Below are positions 8,468-17,380 of a stretch of DNA of 32,783 nucleotides, in pieces; position 1 is the first letter of the stretch, and each line of letters begins with the position of its first letter. The position numbers and the translations under genes are program-made. Under the pieces are notes generated by a model that was not told the DNA's origin, made no database searches, and was given only the letters and a program-made list of their open reading frames with translations. The stretch is from Bacillota bacterium (lineage in GTDB: Bacteria; Bacillota; Clostridia; Oscillospirales; Acutalibacteraceae): positions 1 through 32,783 of the forward strand of contig JAUZPX010000003.1 in assembly GCA_030705695.1 (NCBI GenBank), given 5' to 3'.

Positions 8468-9052
8468 TTATTCCTGTTCATCAAGCGTAAGGCTGTATGA
8501 AGGAAGCATTTCCTCAATAAACACATTAACAGCAGGGATTTTCATTTGATTAATCGTTTTAAAAAGTGTTTTCTCTGCCTGAATAAACTCAGAGTTTCCC
8601 ATGCGTTTTTCTTCAATGCACTTAATCAGAGCCGTAATTTTATCTGCTGCTTTAACATAAACCAGCAATTCTTTTTCGCTTTCAGATTCTCCTAATAACG
8701 GTTCGTAAATCGGCTGCAAATCTGTAGGCAGCATTGAAATCAACTTATCTTTAGCAACTTCTTCCACTTGCTTGTAAGCATCACGGATTTTCGGGTTATA
8801 ATACTTAACAGGCGTGGGAAGATCTCCTGTAATGATTTCAGTACTGTCATGGAACATACCAAGTACGGCAGCACGTTCTGCATTTAAATTACCACCGAAA
8901 CGTTCATTGTTTATAATAACCAGTGCATGAGCAATAATTGCAACAAAAAGACTATGTTCACAAATATTTTCGTTTTTTGTATTGTTCATGAGCCCCCAAC
9001 GATTTATGTATTTCATTCTGCTCATCAACGCAAAAAAATGATATCCGCTCAT
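8468..9052 (-). CDS. yfbR: YfbR-type HD-domain 5'-deoxynucleotidase
   Basis: 194 residues from the ATG at 9052, where GGGAGG lies at good spacing. A longer in-frame start at 9100 has no such support. It dephosphorylates deoxyribonucleoside 5'-monophosphates in the cytoplasm. With this start the residue numbering matches E. coli YfbR: Arg18-Trp19 in INRWGLM, His33 in CEHSL, His68-Asp69 in FHDSTE and Asp77 in TGDLPTP, with the last metal ligand at Asp138 in AADK (137 in E. coli). That agreement supports both the start and the function. It is apparently monocistronic. The gap to the LCP gene contains the LCP promoter region, and no terminator was seen there. Confidence 0.92.
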   Translation of the reverse strand: MSGYHFFALMSRMKYINRWGLMNNTKNENICEHSLFVAIIAHALVIINNERFGGNLNAERAAVLGMFHDSTEIITGDLPTPVKYYNPKIRDAYKQVEEVAKDKLISMLPTDLQPIYEPLLGESESEKELLVYVKAADKITALIKCIEEKRMGNSEFIQAEKTLFKTINQMKIPAVNVFIEEMLPSYSLTLDEQE

Positions 9053-9228
9053 ATTCCGACACCCTCCCAAATCCGACAGTAATATAAAACATATTAACAT
9101 TTTTTACTGTTATTTTCAAGTTTACAGTACGAATAATACAAATTTATATTTATTTAAAAATAAGATTGTGACATTTTTATTAATTTATATCTATTATCCA
9201 GTTTTTAGGTGATTTTTGTAAATCAATG

Positions 9229-9237
9229 TGGTATAAT
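9229..9237 (+). promoter_or_regulatory. Extended -10 promoter of the surface-glycopolymer operon
   Basis: TGG-TATAAT, the same extended -10 word used by the amino acid transporter; the -35 is weak. The predicted start near 9244 rules out translation from the in-frame TTG at 9243 and favours the TTG at 9297. Confidence 0.6.
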
Positions 9238-9296
9238 AAATTTTGATTTTAATAAAGTCCGCCAGTACAAATATGGATTTTTTTGGAGGGAATTTT

Positions 9297-11729
9297 TTGA
9301 CAGCCGTAAAAACATTACGAACCGATAAAAAAACAAACTATCCATTAAAAGCATTTTTATTTGGCCTGTTATTTTCATTTATATTCTTTTTGCCGTTTAT
9401 CATTTTTAATAAAGGCTATTTTTTATTTTACGGGGATTTTGATGTTCAGCAGGTTCCGTTTTATCAAATGATACATGATGCGATTCGAAGCGGTAACTGG
9501 GCATGGAATCATACTACAGATCTTGGTGCTAACACGGTAGGCTCATACTCATTCTATCTTTTGGGCAGCCCGTTTTTCTGGCTTACAATTCCGTTCCCCA
9601 GCAATGCAGTTCCTTATCTGATGGGTCCGCTGCTGATTTTAAAATTCGGTTGCGCCTCATTGACTTCTTATATATATTTGCGCAGATATGTTAAAAATCA
9701 GAATTTTGCTCTAATCGGAAGTATTTTATATGCCTTTTCGGGATTTGGCATCTACAATATATTCTTTAACCATTTTCATGAAGCAATTATTGTTTTTCCG
9801 CTTTTGTTAGCCGCAGTAGACGAATACATGTATACCCGCCGAAGAGGAATTTTAGCGGCAACGGTATTCCTGTCTTGCATAATGAATTACTATTTCTTTG
9901 TTGGTCAAGTTATTTTCGTTATAATCTACTGGATACTGCGAATGGCAACAAAGAACTTCCCGAAAATTCATTTAAAAGATTTTCTGCGTATGGTATTTGA
10001 AATTATCATTGGGTTTACAATGGCATCTGTGCTGCTTGTTCCGACGGTAATGACAATTATTTCAAACCCGAGACTGCATAACTTACCCAAAAATTACAGT
10101 GCTCTGCTATATGATGATGTACAGCGCTATATGCAAATAACTACAAGCATGCTGTTCCCGCCGGATATCCCGGCAAGAGCTAACTTTACACCTGATAACA
10201 ATGCAAACTGGGCTTCTGTGGCTGCTTGGCTGCCTATTTTCAGTTGTACGGGTGTTGTTGCATTTTTATTGCAACAGAAAAAGCACTGGCTGAAAAAGCT
10301 TATAGTTCTGCTTATTTTTATTGCATTTGTTCCGGTGTTAAACAGCTCATTCCAACTGTTTAACACCACCTACTATGCCAGATGGTTTTATATGCTTGTG
10401 TTAATGTTCAGCCTTGCAACGATACTTTCACTTGAGAATGCAAATGCTGAATGGAAAAAAGCCATTCGCTGGACATTTACTGCAACTGTCGGCATTTCTT
10501 TAGCTATAGGACTTATTCCGCAAGTAAAAGACAATGAGGGCAATCCTATTCACAAAATAGGATTAATGGAATATCCTGACCGCTTCTGGATTTATGTCGC
10601 TATTGCACTTTTAAGTTTGCTGATTCTTACTGTATTGATAAAATCATTAAAACTCAAACCTAAAAAATTCCCAAAACGTGCAATTGCGGCTTTGGGATGT
10701 GTTATCGTTGTATATTCAGCTTATTTTATCGGACTCGGAAAATCACAGGCTTACGATGCCAACAGCTTTGTAATTCCATACTGCTTAAATAAGGGCAAGG
10801 ATATCAACTTACCAATGAAAGACAACATGCGCAGCGACTTTTATCAAACTATGGATAACGTAGGAATGTTCTGGCAAACTCCGACGATTCAGGCTTTTCA
10901 CAGCGTTGTACCCGGATCAATTATGGATTTTTATCCGACAGTCGGCGTTACTCGAGATGTCGGCTCACGTCCCGAACCGATTTATTATGCGCTTCGTTCT
11001 TTCCTTTCGTGTAAATATCTGTTTGACGCAAATAATGATAATATCTATTTCACAAGCATTCCTGACGGCATCCCTGCAATGCCCGATTGGAAATACTTAA
11101 AAAGCGCCAATGGTTTTTCAATATATGAAAACGAAGATTTTATTCCAATGGGATATTGTTTTGACAACTTCATTACAACCGACCAATACAACGAGTGCAC
11201 TCAAAATGAAAGAAGTAATCTTCTTTTAAAAGCATTGGTTATCTCCCCCGAGCAAATGAAAAAATATGCTGATATTACAGACCCCTCAGCCGCATATCAT
11301 AAGGATGATAAGTTTGTAAACAGCTTCAGTTACAACCAAACGGAATATAAAAACGACTGTAATGCGAGGAAAGCCGAAGCATGCAGCGATTTTAAATACA
11401 CTAAAGACGGATTTACAGCAAAGATTTCTGTCAATAATAAGCATGATCAACTGGTTTTCTTCAGTGTTCCATATGAACAAGGTTGGAGTGCCACAGTAAA
11501 TGGTAAGCCTGCTGATATTGAAAAAGTTGATATAGGATTTATGGCTGTTAGGGTACCTAAAGGACAGACGAGTAATATCTGCTTTACGTATAAAACACCG
11601 GGACTTATTACAGGTGCAGCAGTTACAGGTGCGGCGGCAGCTGTGTTTATAGGTTATCTGTTTTGGAGCAAAGGATTTTCCGCACCGATAAGACGACGTA
11701 AGACCTATAAAATTAAAGTAAATAACTAA
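9297..11729 (+). CDS. YfhO-family multispanning membrane protein, probable GT-C glycosyltransferase
   Basis: 810 residues from a TTG start at 9297, preceded by GGAGGG (9285-9290) with six-base spacing. An upstream TTG (9243) and ATG (9273) lack a site, and the promoter lies at 9229-9237. An N-terminal membrane helix is followed by an extracellular loop with an acidic motif (FYGDFDVQQVPFY), then about a dozen helices, and a large extracellular C-terminal domain (about 500-770) before a last helix and a basic tail. This is the YfhO family layout. In B. subtilis, YfhO works with the GT2 CsbB to add GlcNAc to lipoteichoic acid outside the membrane. The next gene here is a CsbB/GtrB-like GT2, the same pairing. 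It begins a tightly spaced operon. Confidence 0.85.
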   Translation: MTAVKTLRTDKKTNYPLKAFLFGLLFSFIFFLPFIIFNKGYFLFYGDFDVQQVPFYQMIHDAIRSGNWAWNHTTDLGANTVGSYSFYLLGSPFFWLTIPFPSNAVPYLMGPLLILKFGCASLTSYIYLRRYVKNQNFALIGSILYAFSGFGIYNIFFNHFHEAIIVFPLLLAAVDEYMYTRRRGILAATVFLSCIMNYYFFVGQVIFVIIYWILRMATKNFPKIHLKDFLRMVFEIIIGFTMASVLLVPTVMTIISNPRLHNLPKNYSALLYDDVQRYMQITTSMLFPPDIPARANFTPDNNANWASVAAWLPIFSCTGVVAFLLQQKKHWLKKLIVLLIFIAFVPVLNSSFQLFNTTYYARWFYMLVLMFSLATILSLENANAEWKKAIRWTFTATVGISLAIGLIPQVKDNEGNPIHKIGLMEYPDRFWIYVAIALLSLLILTVLIKSLKLKPKKFPKRAIAALGCVIVVYSAYFIGLGKSQAYDANSFVIPYCLNKGKDINLPMKDNMRSDFYQTMDNVGMFWQTPTIQAFHSVVPGSIMDFYPTVGVTRDVGSRPEPIYYALRSFLSCKYLFDANNDNIYFTSIPDGIPAMPDWKYLKSANGFSIYENEDFIPMGYCFDNFITTDQYNECTQNERSNLLLKALVISPEQMKKYADITDPSAAYHKDDKFVNSFSYNQTEYKNDCNARKAEACSDFKYTKDGFTAKISVNNKHDQLVFFSVPYEQGWSATVNGKPADIEKVDIGFMAVRVPKGQTSNICFTYKTPGLITGAAVTGAAAAVFIGYLFWSKGFSAPIRRRKTYKIKVNN

Positions 11730-11767
11730 TAAGATATTAAGATATAATGTTTAAAGGAGCAAATGTA

Positions 11768-12718
11768 ATGTCTAAGATTTTTTTTGTTATTCCTTGTTAT
11801 AATGAGGAAGCCGTTTTAGCGGAAACGGTAAAACAACTGACAGATAAAATTGGAAGTATGGTCAGTGAGGGTAAAATAAGCAAAGAAAGTAAAATTCTTT
11901 TTGTTGACGACGGAAGCAAAGACAAAACTTGGAAAATGATTGAAAAATACAATGAAGAAAATCCATATGTCAGCGGCTTAAAACTTGCACACAATGCCGG
12001 TCACCAAAATGCTTTGTTGGCAGGGCTTATGAAAGCCAAGGATCTTTGCGATGCTGCAATTTCGCTCGATGCTGATTTGCAGGATGATATAGACTCTTTG
12101 GATCAGTTTATCGACAAGTTCCACGAAGGCTGCCAGGTTGTATACGGTGTTCGTGACAGCCGAGAAACCGATACTGCTTTCAAAAGAGGAACCGCACAAG
12201 GATATTATAAAATATTAAGCTTTTTAGGCGTAGATATAGTTTACAATCATGCCGATTACCGCTTAATGGGCAAGCCTGCATTAGAGGCTCTTGCCGAATT
12301 TAAAGAAGTAAATCTATTTTTACGTGGTATTGTACCGCTTATAGGATTTAAAAGCGATTACGTTTATTATTCCCGTAACGAGCGCTTTGCCGGAGAATCA
12401 AAGTATCCTGTAAAAAAGATGATGAAGCTTGCATTTGACGGAATTACCTCTTTCAGCGTGAAGCCGCTTAAAACCATCTCGCACGTAGGAATAATTATAT
12501 CACTGTTAAGTATTGTGGGTCTTGTTTATGTCCTTATTTCTTATCTTATGAGCGACACCGTCCACGGTTGGACAGCTATTATGGGTTCTATATGGCTTTT
12601 GGGCGGACTTCAATTGCTCTGCATCGGCGTTGTCGGTGGTTACATAGGCAAAATTTACAGCGAAGTCAAAGCACGTCCACGATATATAATTGAAAGTTTT
12701 GTTAACAAAGAAGGCTGA
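11768..12718 (+). CDS. Polyprenyl-phosphate glycosyltransferase, GT2 family (CsbB/GtrB-like)
   Basis: 316 residues from the ATG at 11768, which follows AAAGGAG; an in-frame ATG at 11747 precedes that site. It should transfer a sugar from a nucleotide donor to undecaprenyl phosphate. The GT-A domain shows FFVIPCYNEE, FVDDGSKDKTW, AHNAGHQNALLAG and the metal-binding DADLQDD. It is followed by the ERFAGESKYPVKKM segment typical of DPM1/GtrB enzymes and two C-terminal membrane helices (about 230-255 and 268-295). It sits 38 bases after the YfhO-like gene, its likely partner, and 24 bases before the next gene. The sugar is not predictable. Confidence 0.92.
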   Translation: MSKIFFVIPCYNEEAVLAETVKQLTDKIGSMVSEGKISKESKILFVDDGSKDKTWKMIEKYNEENPYVSGLKLAHNAGHQNALLAGLMKAKDLCDAAISLDADLQDDIDSLDQFIDKFHEGCQVVYGVRDSRETDTAFKRGTAQGYYKILSFLGVDIVYNHADYRLMGKPALEALAEFKEVNLFLRGIVPLIGFKSDYVYYSRNERFAGESKYPVKKMMKLAFDGITSFSVKPLKTISHVGIIISLLSIVGLVYVLISYLMSDTVHGWTAIMGSIWLLGGLQLLCIGVVGGYIGKIYSEVKARPRYIIESFVNKEG

Positions 12719-12742
12719 TTTTTCATATTTGGAGGAATCGTT

Positions 12743-13579
12743 TTGTCACCTGAATCTAAAATCCGACTTGAAGCAAGAAATTGTTTAGCTAGCGGTCGTT
12801 TGGCACCTGATGTAATCAGTACGATTGTTGTTCTGCTGATTCCGTGTTGCGTTATTGCAATTATTGACTTTTTACGTACTGTTTTTGTGCTTATCTACAA
12901 TCATGTAAATAACATGGCTAATCCTCCATCTTTATTGGCGGAAAATGCAATTGAAGTCAGTATAATGGCTATTGTAATTACCATTTCACTGATTTTTGTT
13001 TCACCGTTTTTTTTGGGCTACAAAAAATATCATTATGCACTCGCAAAAGGCGAAGATGCAAATATAACTGACATATTTTATTATTTTTCAAAAGAGCTGT
13101 ATGTTAAAGCCGTTGTTTTCAATCTTAGTCTTTTAATACGTTTGGTCACTTGGCTTTTTATCTTTTTAATACCAGCACTTGCTATTTTGCTGATGTCACC
13201 ATATCTTTATGATATTCTTAATCAAACTGAAAACGCAAAGTATCTAATACGTCTTTTAGTTAGCTTTTTTGTCTGTATCGGAGCAATTGGCTTTGTTTTG
13301 GTGACAACAAAATACTTTTTAGCCCCTTATCTTATGGTGGAAACAAACGATCCTCATTATGCGTTTGAAGCTTCAGCAAAAATAATTAAAGATTCTTATT
13401 ATCATGTTTTGAAGCTTATGATGTCGTTCATTGCATGGTTCGCTCTTTGCTTTCTCGTTATTCCGATATTATATGTCATGCCCTATTACGAAACAGCTTG
13501 TGCTGTAAGTGCAAAATGGATTATTGCGATGAAAATTGATGCTGCAAATAATACGGACAATCTCCTAATTAAGGAGTAA
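12743..13579 (+). CDS. Multispanning membrane protein, DUF975-like
   Basis: 278 residues from a TTG start at 12743, supported by GGAGG at 12731-12735. About five to six membrane helices are visible (for example near 25-50, 70-92, 118-140 and 160-185). The segment SPFFLGYKKYHYALAKGED resembles DUF975-type integral membrane proteins of Firmicutes, and the N-terminal IRLEARNCLASGR fits that family loosely. No catalytic motif was recognised and the function is unknown. It lies inside the glycopolymer operon, three bases before the next glycosyltransferase, so a role in polymer assembly or export is possible but unproven. Confidence 0.8.
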   Translation: MSPESKIRLEARNCLASGRLAPDVISTIVVLLIPCCVIAIIDFLRTVFVLIYNHVNNMANPPSLLAENAIEVSIMAIVITISLIFVSPFFLGYKKYHYALAKGEDANITDIFYYFSKELYVKAVVFNLSLLIRLVTWLFIFLIPALAILLMSPYLYDILNQTENAKYLIRLLVSFFVCIGAIGFVLVTTKYFLAPYLMVETNDPHYAFEASAKIIKDSYYHVLKLMMSFIAWFALCFLVIPILYVMPYYETACAVSAKWIIAMKIDAANNTDNLLIKE

Positions 13580-13582
13580 TTT

Positions 13583-14650
13583 ATGCTTATATCATTATGT
13601 GTGATTGCCAAAAACGAAGAAAATTACATTGGCAAGCTTTTAAACGATATTTTAAATCAAACGTACCCTCACAATCAAATTGAAATTATTCTTACGGATA
13701 ATTGCTCAAGCGACAATACAAAGAAAAAAATGCTTGATTTTCAAGCAGAACCGCATGATTTCTACGATATTAAAGTCCTTGACGCTCCTTGCGGTAACCA
13801 AGCTTCAAGCTGGAATATAGCCATCGAAAACGCTTCGGGCGATGTAATAATCCGCTTGGACGCTCATGCAAGAATTCCTAAAGACTTCACGCAAAATAAT
13901 GCGAAAAATATCGAAAACGGCGATTTTGTTGTTGGCGGAAGCCGTCCTGCAATAACGGATGAGCTTAATCGTTTTGGTCGAATGCTTCTTGCGGCAGAAG
14001 AATCGCTCTTTGGAAGTTCAATTGCCACATTCCGCCGCAAAACGCAAACAAAAACTGCCGTTTCTTCACTTTTTCATGCTGCTTATCGTAGGGAAGTCTT
14101 TGAAAAGGTTGGAGGCTTTAACGAATCTTTAGGTCGTACGGAAGATAATGAATTTCATTATAGAATTCGCAAGGCAGGTTATGAAATTTATCTCTGCCCT
14201 GATATTGAATCTCATCAATACATTCGCAACACGTTTTTTTCAATGATAAAGCAAAAATTCGGCAACGGTATGTGGATTGGTCTTACTCTTGGCGTATGCC
14301 CCAAATGTCTTTCATACTATCATTTCGCACCTTTCTTGCTTATTTTGGCATTGATTATCGGTGTGCTGTCTGCCGCTTTCGGGTTTTTGATACCGATATT
14401 TTTGTTGCTGTTTTTCTATCTGGCGTTTGATATTATCAACACGCTTGCATGTTTTATAAGCCAAAAGCCAAATATTCTATATTTTTTCTTACCGTTTTTG
14501 TTCCCTATTTTGCATCTTTCATATGGGATTGGAACTGTTATCGGATTAATAAAACTACCGTTTTTTAAAAAATCTTTAACAGGCAAAGAAGAACAAAGAA
14601 TAGAAGAATTCAAAATAACTATGCGAAAAAATAATCTGCAATCAATTTAA
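13583..14650 (+). CDS. Family 2 glycosyltransferase with C-terminal membrane helices (ExoA-like)
   Basis: 355 residues. The N-terminal GT-A domain shows LCVIAKNEENYIGKLL, LTDNCSSDNT, IRLDAHARIP (the metal-binding DXD position reads DAH) and GRTEDNEFHYRIRKAGYEI (the ED acid/base motif). Three or four helices fill residues about 245-335. The layout resembles ExoA-type enzymes of exopolysaccharide synthesis, which extend lipid-linked glycans on the cytoplasmic face. AAGGAG in the tail of the previous gene precedes its ATG, so the two are coupled. Donor and acceptor are not predictable. It is in the middle of the operon that ends with LicD, TarI and TarJ. Confidence 0.9.
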   Translation: MLISLCVIAKNEENYIGKLLNDILNQTYPHNQIEIILTDNCSSDNTKKKMLDFQAEPHDFYDIKVLDAPCGNQASSWNIAIENASGDVIIRLDAHARIPKDFTQNNAKNIENGDFVVGGSRPAITDELNRFGRMLLAAEESLFGSSIATFRRKTQTKTAVSSLFHAAYRREVFEKVGGFNESLGRTEDNEFHYRIRKAGYEIYLCPDIESHQYIRNTFFSMIKQKFGNGMWIGLTLGVCPKCLSYYHFAPFLLILALIIGVLSAAFGFLIPIFLLLFFYLAFDIINTLACFISQKPNILYFFLPFLFPILHLSYGIGTVIGLIKLPFFKKSLTGKEEQRIEEFKITMRKNNLQSI

Positions 14651-14691
14651 GTTAATTATAATATACAAATATGATTGCGAAGGGATATACA

Positions 14692-15534
14692 GTGGAACAA
14701 AAAATTAAACGTGATATAATTGAATTATCACCTGAAACACTTTGCAGCCTTCAGGAAAAAGAACTTGAGGGCCTGCTTTATTTCAAAGAGTTTTGCGAAG
14801 AAAACGGGCTGCTTTTTTATTTTTGCGGAGGCTGTTGTATTGGAACGCTCAGGAATAAAGGCTTTATTCCTTGGGATGACGATATAGATGTTTTCATGCC
14901 TCGCTCCGATTATGAAATGCTTACAAAGCTATGGAAAAAAAAATCTAAAAACCCTCGCTTTGTTCTGCTTCGCAACAGTGACGATCAATTTACCGGAAAT
15001 ATTTTCACTACTATGGTTGACACAAAATACACCTTTGTGAAAGAAAACATTGCTCATTTACCTATTCCCCATGGTATTCCAATTGATATTTTCCCTCTTG
15101 ACGGCTGCCCTAAAGGTATGAAGCGCCGTTTGCAGGTCTTCTGGGCAATGATATATTGTCTGTTCGGAGCTCAGGTCGTACCCGAAAAACACGGCGGTAT
15201 TGTAAGCTTTGGCAGCAAGATTTTATTATCGCTTGTAAAGTCTAAAAAAATGCGCACGAAGATTTGGCAGTTCTGCGAAAAACAGATGTCTAAATATCCT
15301 ATCGATGAATGCGAGTATATTACGGAAATTTGCGCCGGTCCTCAATATATGATGAATGAATATCCAAAACACATATTTAAAAGTGCTGTTTACAAAACAT
15401 TTGAGGGCTATGAAATGCCAATTCCTGTTGGTTATGATGAATACTTAAAAATCGCCTTCGGAGATTACATGGAACTTCCCCCTGAAGAGAAGCGCAAGCC
15501 TCACCACGATATTGTTGAACTTGATTTGAGTTAA
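14692..15534 (+). CDS. LicD-family phosphotransferase (possible ribitol-phosphate or phosphocholine transferase)
   Basis: 280 residues from a GTG at 14692 with AAGGGA six bases upstream; the in-frame ATG at 14671 lacks a site. The LicD nucleotidyltransferase fold is clear: LEGLLYFKEFCEENGL, FCGGCCIGTLRNKGFIPWDDDIDVFMPRSDYE, with the DDDID metal motif near residues 62-66, and GIPIDIFPLDG. LicD proteins transfer phosphocholine from CDP-choline, and the related fukutin/FKRP proteins use CDP-ribitol. Because TarI and TarJ, which make CDP-ribitol, follow immediately, a ribitol-phosphate transfer role is attractive here. No choline kinase or choline cytidylyltransferase was seen in the window. The activity is inferred from context. 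Confidence 0.9.
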   Translation: MEQKIKRDIIELSPETLCSLQEKELEGLLYFKEFCEENGLLFYFCGGCCIGTLRNKGFIPWDDDIDVFMPRSDYEMLTKLWKKKSKNPRFVLLRNSDDQFTGNIFTTMVDTKYTFVKENIAHLPIPHGIPIDIFPLDGCPKGMKRRLQVFWAMIYCLFGAQVVPEKHGGIVSFGSKILLSLVKSKKMRTKIWQFCEKQMSKYPIDECEYITEICAGPQYMMNEYPKHIFKSAVYKTFEGYEMPIPVGYDEYLKIAFGDYMELPPEEKRKPHHDIVELDLS

Positions 15535-15580
15535 CCCATCGTTTTTTACAAAGAAAAAATAATAAAAAGGAATGATTGAA

Positions 15581-16309
15581 ATGATTTTTGGAGCTATCCT
15601 TGCTGGTGGAAGCGGCACAAGAATGCATATTTCATCTCTTCCGAAGCAATTTTTACCTATTGGAGAAAAACCCATCATCATTCATACTCTGGAAAAAATG
15701 CTTGTCTGTCATCGTTTTGACGCAATTTTTATAGGCGTTCATAGTAGTTGGCTATCACTTATGAATGATTTACTTGAAAAACATGAAATAAATACAGATA
15801 AAGTCCGTGTTGTCTCGGGCGGAGATAACCGCAACGATACAATCTTTAATATCATCACCGAAATTGAAAAAGAATTTGGCGCAAGTGACGAGCATATTAT
15901 TGTGACGCATGACGCTGTACGTCCGTTTATTACACTGCGCATACTTGAACAAAATATAGATGCTGCCTTAAAAAATGGCGCTTGTGACACTGTAATTCCC
16001 GCAACAGATACTATTGTTGTCTCGGATAACGGAAAAGTTATTACCGATATCCCAAATCGTACATTTATGTATCAGGGACAGACTCCTCAATCTTTTAAAA
16101 TAAACTTACTTAAAGAGCTGTTTGAGCGCCTTTCTGAAGATGAAAAGCAAACTCTCACTGACGCATGTAAAATCTGTGTTCTGAACAATTACCCTGTTGC
16201 GCTTGTAAACGGGGATCTTTCCAATATTAAAATCACAACAGTAAACGATTATACAATCGCTCAGGTGATTGCAGGTGCAGAGCCTTTCGGAGGAATCAGC
16301 GGTGATTAA
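15581..16309 (+). CDS. tarI: TarI/IspD-family cytidylyltransferase, probable ribitol-5-phosphate cytidylyltransferase
   Basis: 242 residues from the ATG at 15581. An ATG three codons earlier lies too close to AAAAGG. It should make CDP-ribitol from CTP and ribitol-5-phosphate. Motifs: ILAGGSGTRM nucleotide loop, LPKQFLPIGEKPI, THDAVRPFI, ATDTIVV, YQGQTPQSF and a C-terminal IKITTVNDY. The family also includes IspD (MEP cytidylyltransferase). I chose TarI because the next gene, overlapping by eight bases, is a TarJ-type reductase; TarI and TarJ act as a pair. If an IspD function were meant, IspF would be the expected neighbour. Confidence 0.88.
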   Translation: MIFGAILAGGSGTRMHISSLPKQFLPIGEKPIIIHTLEKMLVCHRFDAIFIGVHSSWLSLMNDLLEKHEINTDKVRVVSGGDNRNDTIFNIITEIEKEFGASDEHIIVTHDAVRPFITLRILEQNIDAALKNGACDTVIPATDTIVVSDNGKVITDIPNRTFMYQGQTPQSFKINLLKELFERLSEDEKQTLTDACKICVLNNYPVALVNGDLSNIKITTVNDYTIAQVIAGAEPFGGISGD

Positions 16310-17324
16310 TTATGTGTATCAGCTGGTAAATCCGCAGTTTTTTTCAATTAAATTTGAAAATGTTGATTTAAAAAGCAAGGTTCTTGTCCGACCTCGTTTT
16401 ATGTCAATTTGTCAGGCGGATCAGCGCTATTATCTTGGAAACCGTGAAATAAACAAGCTTAACGAAAAGCTGCCTATGGCGCTTATTCATGAATGTTGCG
16501 GAGAAGTGGTTTTCGACAAAACAGGCACATATAAACCCGGGCAAAATGTAGTTATGGTTCCAAATACTCTTTCAAACGGCGAGCCATTAAAAGATTATAT
16601 GCTTGAGAATTATGTTGAAGGCTCATACTTTTTAAGCAGTGGATACGATGGTTTTATGCGTGAGTTCGTTGATATTTCACCAGACAGGCTTGTTCCTTTT
16701 GAAAATATACCATTACAAACTGCTGCAATAACAGAATTTTTCAGCGTCGCCTGTCAGGCTGTAAGCAGGTTTGATAAATTCGCTCACAGCACTCGGGAAA
16801 CTATAACTATATGGGGCGATGGAAGCCTTGCTTACGTTCTTGCCTGTGTCTTGCGTGAGAAGTTTCCAAAATCACAGCTGGTAGTCATCGGTAAAAACGA
16901 AAGAAAGCTTTCACGCTTCTCGTTTGTAAACCAAACATATTTAAATTATGAGCTGCCCGACAACTTTAAAACCGACCATGCTTTTGAATGTGTAGGCGGT
17001 GAAAGCTGCTATGACGCTATAGACCATATAATAACGCATATAAGGCCGCAAGGTGTTGTAATGCTGCTTGGCGTAAGCGAAAATAAAATAGCAATTGACA
17101 CACGTTTAATGCTCGAAAAAGGACTGACTATGATTGGATGCAGCCGCTCAGGAAAAGCAGATTTTGAGGAAGCTGTAAATTTAATGAAAACGCAGAAAGT
17201 TATTAGACGACTTTCCAGTATTATTTATGAGGACAGCCCTGTTCATAATATAGACGATATTCATCGTGTCTTTGCAACCGATCTCAACACTCCTTTTAAA
17301 ACAGTTTTTGAGTGGAAATTATAA
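16302..17324 (+). CDS. tarJ: Ribulose-5-phosphate reductase TarJ (zinc-type alcohol dehydrogenase family)
   Basis: 340 residues from a GTG at 16302, preceded by GGAGG (16289-16293) and overlapping the tarI end by eight bases; B. subtilis TarJ is of very similar length. It reduces ribulose-5-phosphate to ribitol-5-phosphate with NADPH. TarJ-like segments are strong: VYQLVNPQFFSI, VLVRPRFMSICQADQRYYLGNRE, KLPMALIHECCGEV, VVMVPNT and SSGYDGFMREFV. The Rossmann part begins at TITIWGDGSLAYVLA (about 165-180), where the usual GxGxxG loop reads GDGSLA. It is the last gene of the operon. No terminator lies between it and the ribU promoter 18 bases later. Confidence 0.93.
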   Translation: MINYVYQLVNPQFFSIKFENVDLKSKVLVRPRFMSICQADQRYYLGNREINKLNEKLPMALIHECCGEVVFDKTGTYKPGQNVVMVPNTLSNGEPLKDYMLENYVEGSYFLSSGYDGFMREFVDISPDRLVPFENIPLQTAAITEFFSVACQAVSRFDKFAHSTRETITIWGDGSLAYVLACVLREKFPKSQLVVIGKNERKLSRFSFVNQTYLNYELPDNFKTDHAFECVGGESCYDAIDHIITHIRPQGVVMLLGVSENKIAIDTRLMLEKGLTMIGCSRSGKADFEEAVNLMKTQKVIRRLSSIIYEDSPVHNIDDIHRVFATDLNTPFKTVFEWKL

Positions 17325-17342
17325 ATTTATCATAATTATTTC

Positions 17343-17370
17343 TTGACAAATATTAAAAGCATGATATAAT
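17343..17370 (+). promoter_or_regulatory. Sigma-A type promoter of the FMN riboswitch-ribU unit
   Basis: TTGACA (17343-17348) and TATAAT (17365-17370) with a 16-base spacer, both perfect hexamers; TGA before the -10 also gives an extended -10. It begins 18 bases after the tarJ stop. Confidence 0.85.
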
Positions 17371-17380
17371 CCTAAATAGA

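Noticed and set aside
15581..16309. IspD of the MEP isoprenoid pathway
   Set aside because: The family is the same, but the overlapping tarJ gene and the absence of ispF favour TarI.
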